DNA of 64,000 nt from Ptychodera flava (lineage: Eukaryota > Hemichordata > Enteropneusta > Ptychoderidae): positions 22,469,747 through 22,533,746 of the forward strand of contig NC_091941.1 of NCBI RefSeq assembly GCF_041260155.1, in the 5' to 3' direction. The position numbers and the translations under genes are program-made. Shown one piece after another: positions 59,336-64,000 of the stretch (positions are counted from its first letter, which is position 1; every line of letters starts with the position of its first letter). The notes under the pieces are model-generated. The model saw only the letters and a list, made by a program, of their open reading frames with translations, had not been told where the DNA came from and made no database searches.

Positions 59336-59341
59336 AATAAA
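59336..59341 (+). terminator. Poly(A) signal of hnRNP U-type gene
   Basis: AATAAA about 440 bp after the stop codon, followed by T/GT-rich sequence (TTTTTTTCTTCG, TTTTTTGTAAG) that fits a downstream element. A second AATAAA lies near 59478. Confidence 0.75.
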
Positions 59342-59810
59342 TACCATAGTTATTATGAGAAGATTTTTTTTCTTCGATTCTTTTTTGTAAGTTCTTCATT
59401 GAGGTGTAGTGTTAGGTTAAGGACAGGTCCAATAATGAAGTGTTTTACCAATTGACTGTAAGTGATGTAAAGTTTGAATAAAATAATTATAACTCTACTT
59501 TGAGTTGTCACGAGCAGTTGTGTCTGTAGTTAGACTTGTAATGTGAGTCAGCAATCCTGTGATGTCACGTGTCATGTGTTTTTGTGCAAGGTATGCACGT
59601 CACATCTAGATCATTAAAACTAGGAATGTAATCAACTGTACTATTCGGCTTGTGCCATACAACAAAAGATTCGAGGTTTACTGTAAAGGCGTTCTGTTCA
59701 AGATCATTTCTGTACTCTGATGTCACAAATTTGTAGATGTGAGTTGTGGATGAAATTACAAGAACGTTCATGTAATACATGAATAGATTATATGACCACT
59801 TCTTTTCCCC

Positions 59811-60034
59811 TTAACCCTTTGAGTACTGTAATTTTTCACACCAAAATTTTACTGCCACATTTTGCCAATTTTTTGGTAATTTTAGACCAGTGGACATCAC
59901 ATATCATTGGCTAGTAGCCAATGATATGTGATGCAGCTTATTATCAAAATTTTGACAAAAATCTGAAAAAAAAAATTGACTTGAGTATATTTTCTAAAGG
60001 TGACAAAAGTTTACTTTGGCGCTCTAAGGGTTAA
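59811..60034. mobile_element. piggyBac-like MITE (TTAA/CCCTT ends)
   Basis: A 224-bp element. The left TTAACCCTTTGAGTACTG pairs with the reverse complement of the right end (TTAACCCTTAGAGCGCC). A TTAA target and CCCTT termini are characteristic of piggyBac elements. A near-perfect 39-bp hairpin (59895-59933, CATCACATATCATTGGCT arms) sits near its middle. Non-coding. Confidence 0.75.
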
Positions 60035-63000
60035 ACTGAAGTGACAATAGTTGCTGAAGCATAATACTATCACGTATGGTATTTCCCAAGCCTATAACTC
60101 CACTACCAACTCAATGTGCAGTTTGAAAGTTGTTTCTGTCGATTTCCAGAATGAACACCCATGTGTAAGGCTACTATAGTCCAATCAGACAAAAAAATCT
60201 TCAATATGTCAACATGAATTTTGATGGTACACCATCTGACCAGCACAGCAACCGAATTGTAACTGGTATTCCTTTGCTAACTTCTTGACTACAAGATCAA
60301 TGCTGTGTTGTACAGACACTTTGAAATGATTTGTGTCTTGCTACTATTGCTCTTTAGGAAGAGGTTATCCCTTGGAGGAATTAAAATGGTTGTAGCAACC
60401 AATTTTGAGATCCAAGAACAAACTGTAAAAGAGGTCATTCCTTGTATGAATTAGGATTTGAACACATTTCGATAATTCCAATCAACAGCTTGCTAATGGA
60501 AGCCATTCTGTACACTAGGATCTGTGGCCCTATCAACTCTGCAAAATTGTGACTTGTGCCAACAATCTTAATAAACTACTCAAACGTTAATAAAAAAAAC
60601 AGTCCTGAATAAGTAAAAAAAAAACAGTTGAAAGAAGCAAACCTATACTTTCTCCACCCATCTGTATGCCTACCTGCTTTACTGGTCTATATGGTTACCC
60701 AGTTAAATCTTTCAGGCCCATTAATTTCATGACCTTCCACAATAATACCCACCCTTGGTCTTGCCTAAATCATGGTCCTTTTGTGGAGGTACTGTGCTTA
60801 AATGTATGACGTTATGCACTCAAAGTACTCTCAATGAATATTGTTGTAGACATCAGGTAACGATAAATGTGCGTGTGTCTGATGTAGAAAGTGCAGCCCC
60901 ATGCAAGGGTATGTTAGCTCCACTATAAAGCGAAGAAAGTAATTATTCTCAAAATATGCAGGAAGAGAGACGCCTGTAGTTTAGCGGAGTGTGCTTTGTC
61001 ATGAAACAGGCAAGTCTGCACATCCTCACACTAGAGGTTTGTTGCAACACCTGCCAAGCTGGTTTATATCCCGTGTAGAGATGGGTCAGTCATTTACGCA
61101 CTAGTGTTGTGGGCTATCTTTATGAAAATAACGACCACAACATGATTGCATGAAAGTCTGACCTATCTGTACATCAGATGTTAACTCAATGGCCATTAGA
61201 GAGCCATTATTATTTATTGCCGGATAGGGTAGGGAAGGGTTATGCACATTTTCAGTTTCTGTATTGTAAAAAGGGGAGATTCCCCTTCCCAGCCTTCCCA
61301 GTCCAGTCATTCCTTCAAAGCTTCTCACTTATGAAATGTGACTGTGAGATATTTTCATGTTTATAAACACAGAGGTTTTACATGTTATCTGAACAGTCAA
61401 CATGCTAATTACCCAGCAAGTTCACTGATGATATTTAGACTTAAATCGCTTTTACCAAGGCACTTGTGTAATTCACCTCAAACTTGATATCTAATGATAA
61501 TTTCAGGTTTTTCTTTAACTTGTCAAGTCCATGGCGTCTACAATCAAATATGGAAATGTAACTCAGAGGTAGCCAAAGCTGGTCACATTTGGGGCTATAA
61601 ATTGTGGGTTATGAGCTTCTAAGATTAGATCTACAGGCGGAGGGACAGAGTGACCAGTTTTGGCCTCCCAGTGTGTTCTAGCACACAGGGGCCAAAAAGG
61701 AAGAGTTATAGTTTTTTCCACAAGCAATCAACCATGTCCATGTTCAACCATGTCTGGTCGAAGAATACTCAAGAATCCTAGTATTATATCATCAGAAATA
61801 TTTTAACTTCAAATGAAAAGAGGCCTCTCATTTGCTCTGCATGTTGCTTTTGCTACAGTGAATTGATGCCATGTTGTGATACCAACAGTACATTTCTTGT
61901 ATAAACAATAAACAGGTTTGGTAAGTATTATAGGCACCAAGGACATATTTTGCCATCAAAGCTTCTTCTCATTGCATGCATTTATTTCCATGTTTCATAT
62001 AGTCACATTGACTGCACTGTATTGTGAGTGATGGTGAATGTGATATAGGAGACTAAAGTTACACCTGTTTAATATGTCAAATCTTCATCTTTATTTGAAA
62101 ATTCACAGAAGTGAACAACTTGAAACTATAAATTTCTCACAAATATATTCACTTCGTGTCAACTGAAGCATTTCCAGGGTGCTGCCGAAAACCGACGCTG
62201 AAAAAAAATTTCCAAAAAAGGGATCATAAATACTCATAGGAAAGTCTTTTAAACACAAAAAGAAGCATTAAACAGATGCACAGAAGGTGAATATTCAAAT
62301 CAAAGTTGCGAATTGAAAAGAACATGCATAAAGTCTGGAGTAGACGCAAAGATTTTCAGTAAAACATGCAAGGGGTACTGTACTATTGAAGTGCACTAAA
62401 GTCTCTTTTCATAAATAAGAATAAGATATAAAGAATATCAACCATATGGATAAAGTCATATACGCGTGATATGTACATTTAAGAAGTAAAATTTATCTTG
62501 GCAGCACCAATAAATTATGATTCATGTAGCTGTACTATGACCTACTAACCCTTAGTAGTCTTATGAGAAGTATCTTGCATTGATAAGATGACATTCAAAA
62601 GAAAAGTACCCGGATGTAAAGTTAATGTAGTAAGGTCAACCATTGATTTGATACCCAGGATTCTGAATCAGGTGGAGTCTATTTTAAGAGAAAAACTTTA
62701 TAAGAGATACCACCAGCTTCTGTATGGCAGCTTGCACACTGCATGCCGGTATGCCTTAGAGATTCGCAAGAACATTAGTCAATGCTACAGAAAAACTGAC
62801 TAACAACTTATAGTACTGTTGAACTCCTGCATACATGAAGATGGATCAGAAATGAAATCTGGCACTAACAACCAGCCACATCAGCTATTACATTCTCGGG
62901 GAATATTTCACAATCTGAATCTGCATATAATGGAAACCCTGTTGACTATCAGTGATGAAAAAGGCTCAATGATGGGACAACATCTGTCACCTGTGATGAA

Positions 63001-64000
63001 ATTTTCATTATTTTGTGTTTTAGAAAACAGTGTCTTAGTACAATGAATATACAAAGTACAAGCCCTGCCAGTGAAACAATAGCGTACAATATGCAATGTT
63101 ACCATTGATGTGACTTTACTGGGGTCATAATGACATTGTAATCATGTTTTGTGATTATTGAAATTTTCTTTAGCATTGCACATTGTCTTCGTACAAATGT
63201 CCCAATAAAGACTACATGCTAAGTAAACATAATAAGTCAAAAAAATTGATGAAGAAACGTCTTTTAAATGTGTGTGCTTTCTCTATAAAGTGTCAGATCA
63301 GGGTATTCAGCTGCACGCTCATGAAATCATGGCTTAAGTTACAACGTTGGTTTAAACTCAGTGACACTGCTGGAGTAATCTGCCAAGTTGTATAGTATTT
63401 TTCAACCCTTGTTTGTATGACAATGAAAAATTCATTTGCATGTTGGTAAAGCTGCGGCCAACAGCGCCCTCACACAACTGATTCTTTCAGTCTCTGTCTG
63501 CAGTAACACCTTTGGAAAATCTTCACTCCTTTTTACCATGTTTCCCCTCACGCCCATAAATTTTTATAAAGCCCTTTAGTTTTCTCAGCAAAGTTGGACC
63601 GCCCCAAAAAAGGAAAATGTGGATGATAGCGTGGACTTCATAGAAGGAACATCACCTGTTATTGTTCAAGCTTTTTTCACTCATGATTTGAAAGAATTGT
63701 GGTAAAACTGATATTACTAGAAAAAAGGCACAATAACTTTCCTGATACTTGAAATATTATGAAAATTCACTTGAAGTGCAGACTTATGATAATATGAAAC
63801 CACTACAGGTTCCTAACATGAGCTGAACACTGACTGAAGTGTTGATAAAATAGACACAAGGTAATTCGCACACACAAAAATAAATTTACTTAGATGAGTT
63901 ACATGGCGTTCCTTCAACACCACTGTTGTGTTTTACGTAATATAAATGGGCAGAAATCACTCGTAATCAAAGGCAGACTGTAGTAACAAATGCAGTATCC
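60035..64000. other. No gene recognised (right edge)
   Basis: Short frames such as 62588-62803 and 63183-63395 lack domains and splice context. An AATAAA in minus orientation near 62092-62098, with AT-rich sequence to its right, could mark the 3' UTR of a minus-strand gene entering from beyond the window. This is a guess. Confidence 0.35.

Noticed and set aside
62588-62803. Small protein gene near the right edge
   Set aside because: Only 71 codons, no recognisable domain, no supporting splice or promoter signals.

Overview
The window is animal nuclear DNA: AT-rich, with GT-AG introns, poly(A) signals, LINE, SINE and MITE debris, and genes whose best remembered relatives are vertebrate. The gene set and repeats suggest an invertebrate deuterostome (hemichordate, amphioxus or echinoderm kind); the phylum is an inference. 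No retrovirus, LTR element, CRISPR array or bacterial operon was seen.

Layout. 1-13.3 kb is gene-poor and full of repeats: short hairpins, LINE fragments, MITEs, and a 2.1 kb near-perfect palindrome (9626-11724) flanked by 9-bp direct repeats. 13.3-16.4 kb (minus) holds an unrecognised three-exon gene of about 327 codons. 16.9-21.95 kb (minus) is a nearly full-length but broken CR1-like LINE. 22.9-23.8 kb (minus) is an intronless RDH-type short-chain dehydrogenase. 25.2-31.1 kb and 35.3-42.5 kb (plus) are tandem seven-exon copies of ECH1 (dienoyl-CoA isomerase). Copy 2 is intact and ends in the peroxisomal signal SKL. Copy 1 has two one-base frame breaks, and the second removes SKL. 44.1-49.4 kb (minus) is EFCAB2/DRC8, a ciliary dynein-regulatory-complex EF-hand protein. 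50.25-58.9 kb (plus) is an hnRNP U/UL1-type gene (SAP, SPRY, P-loop kinase-like, RGG, Q/Y-rich tail). 59.4-64 kb shows no convincing gene.

How the genes relate. ECH1 and the RDH-like enzyme are metabolic and probably unrelated in function. EFCAB2 and the hnRNP U-type gene lie head to head about 0.8 kb apart, as I recall EFCAB2 and HNRNPU doing in human (1q44), so this looks like ancient microsynteny.

Most unusual: (1) three very short perfect hairpins (26, 35 and 40 bp) that all begin CATGG and end CCATG, each flanked by an exact 7-bp direct repeat, which look like a family of miniature hairpin insertions; (2) the 2.1 kb foldback element; (3) many different TTAA-bounded inverted-repeat elements; (4) a candidate poison-exon cluster in the hnRNP U-type gene. 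A one-base gap in a highly conserved exon of that gene warns that some frame breaks here may be sequence errors. Identities and coordinates were read by eye, without alignment software.
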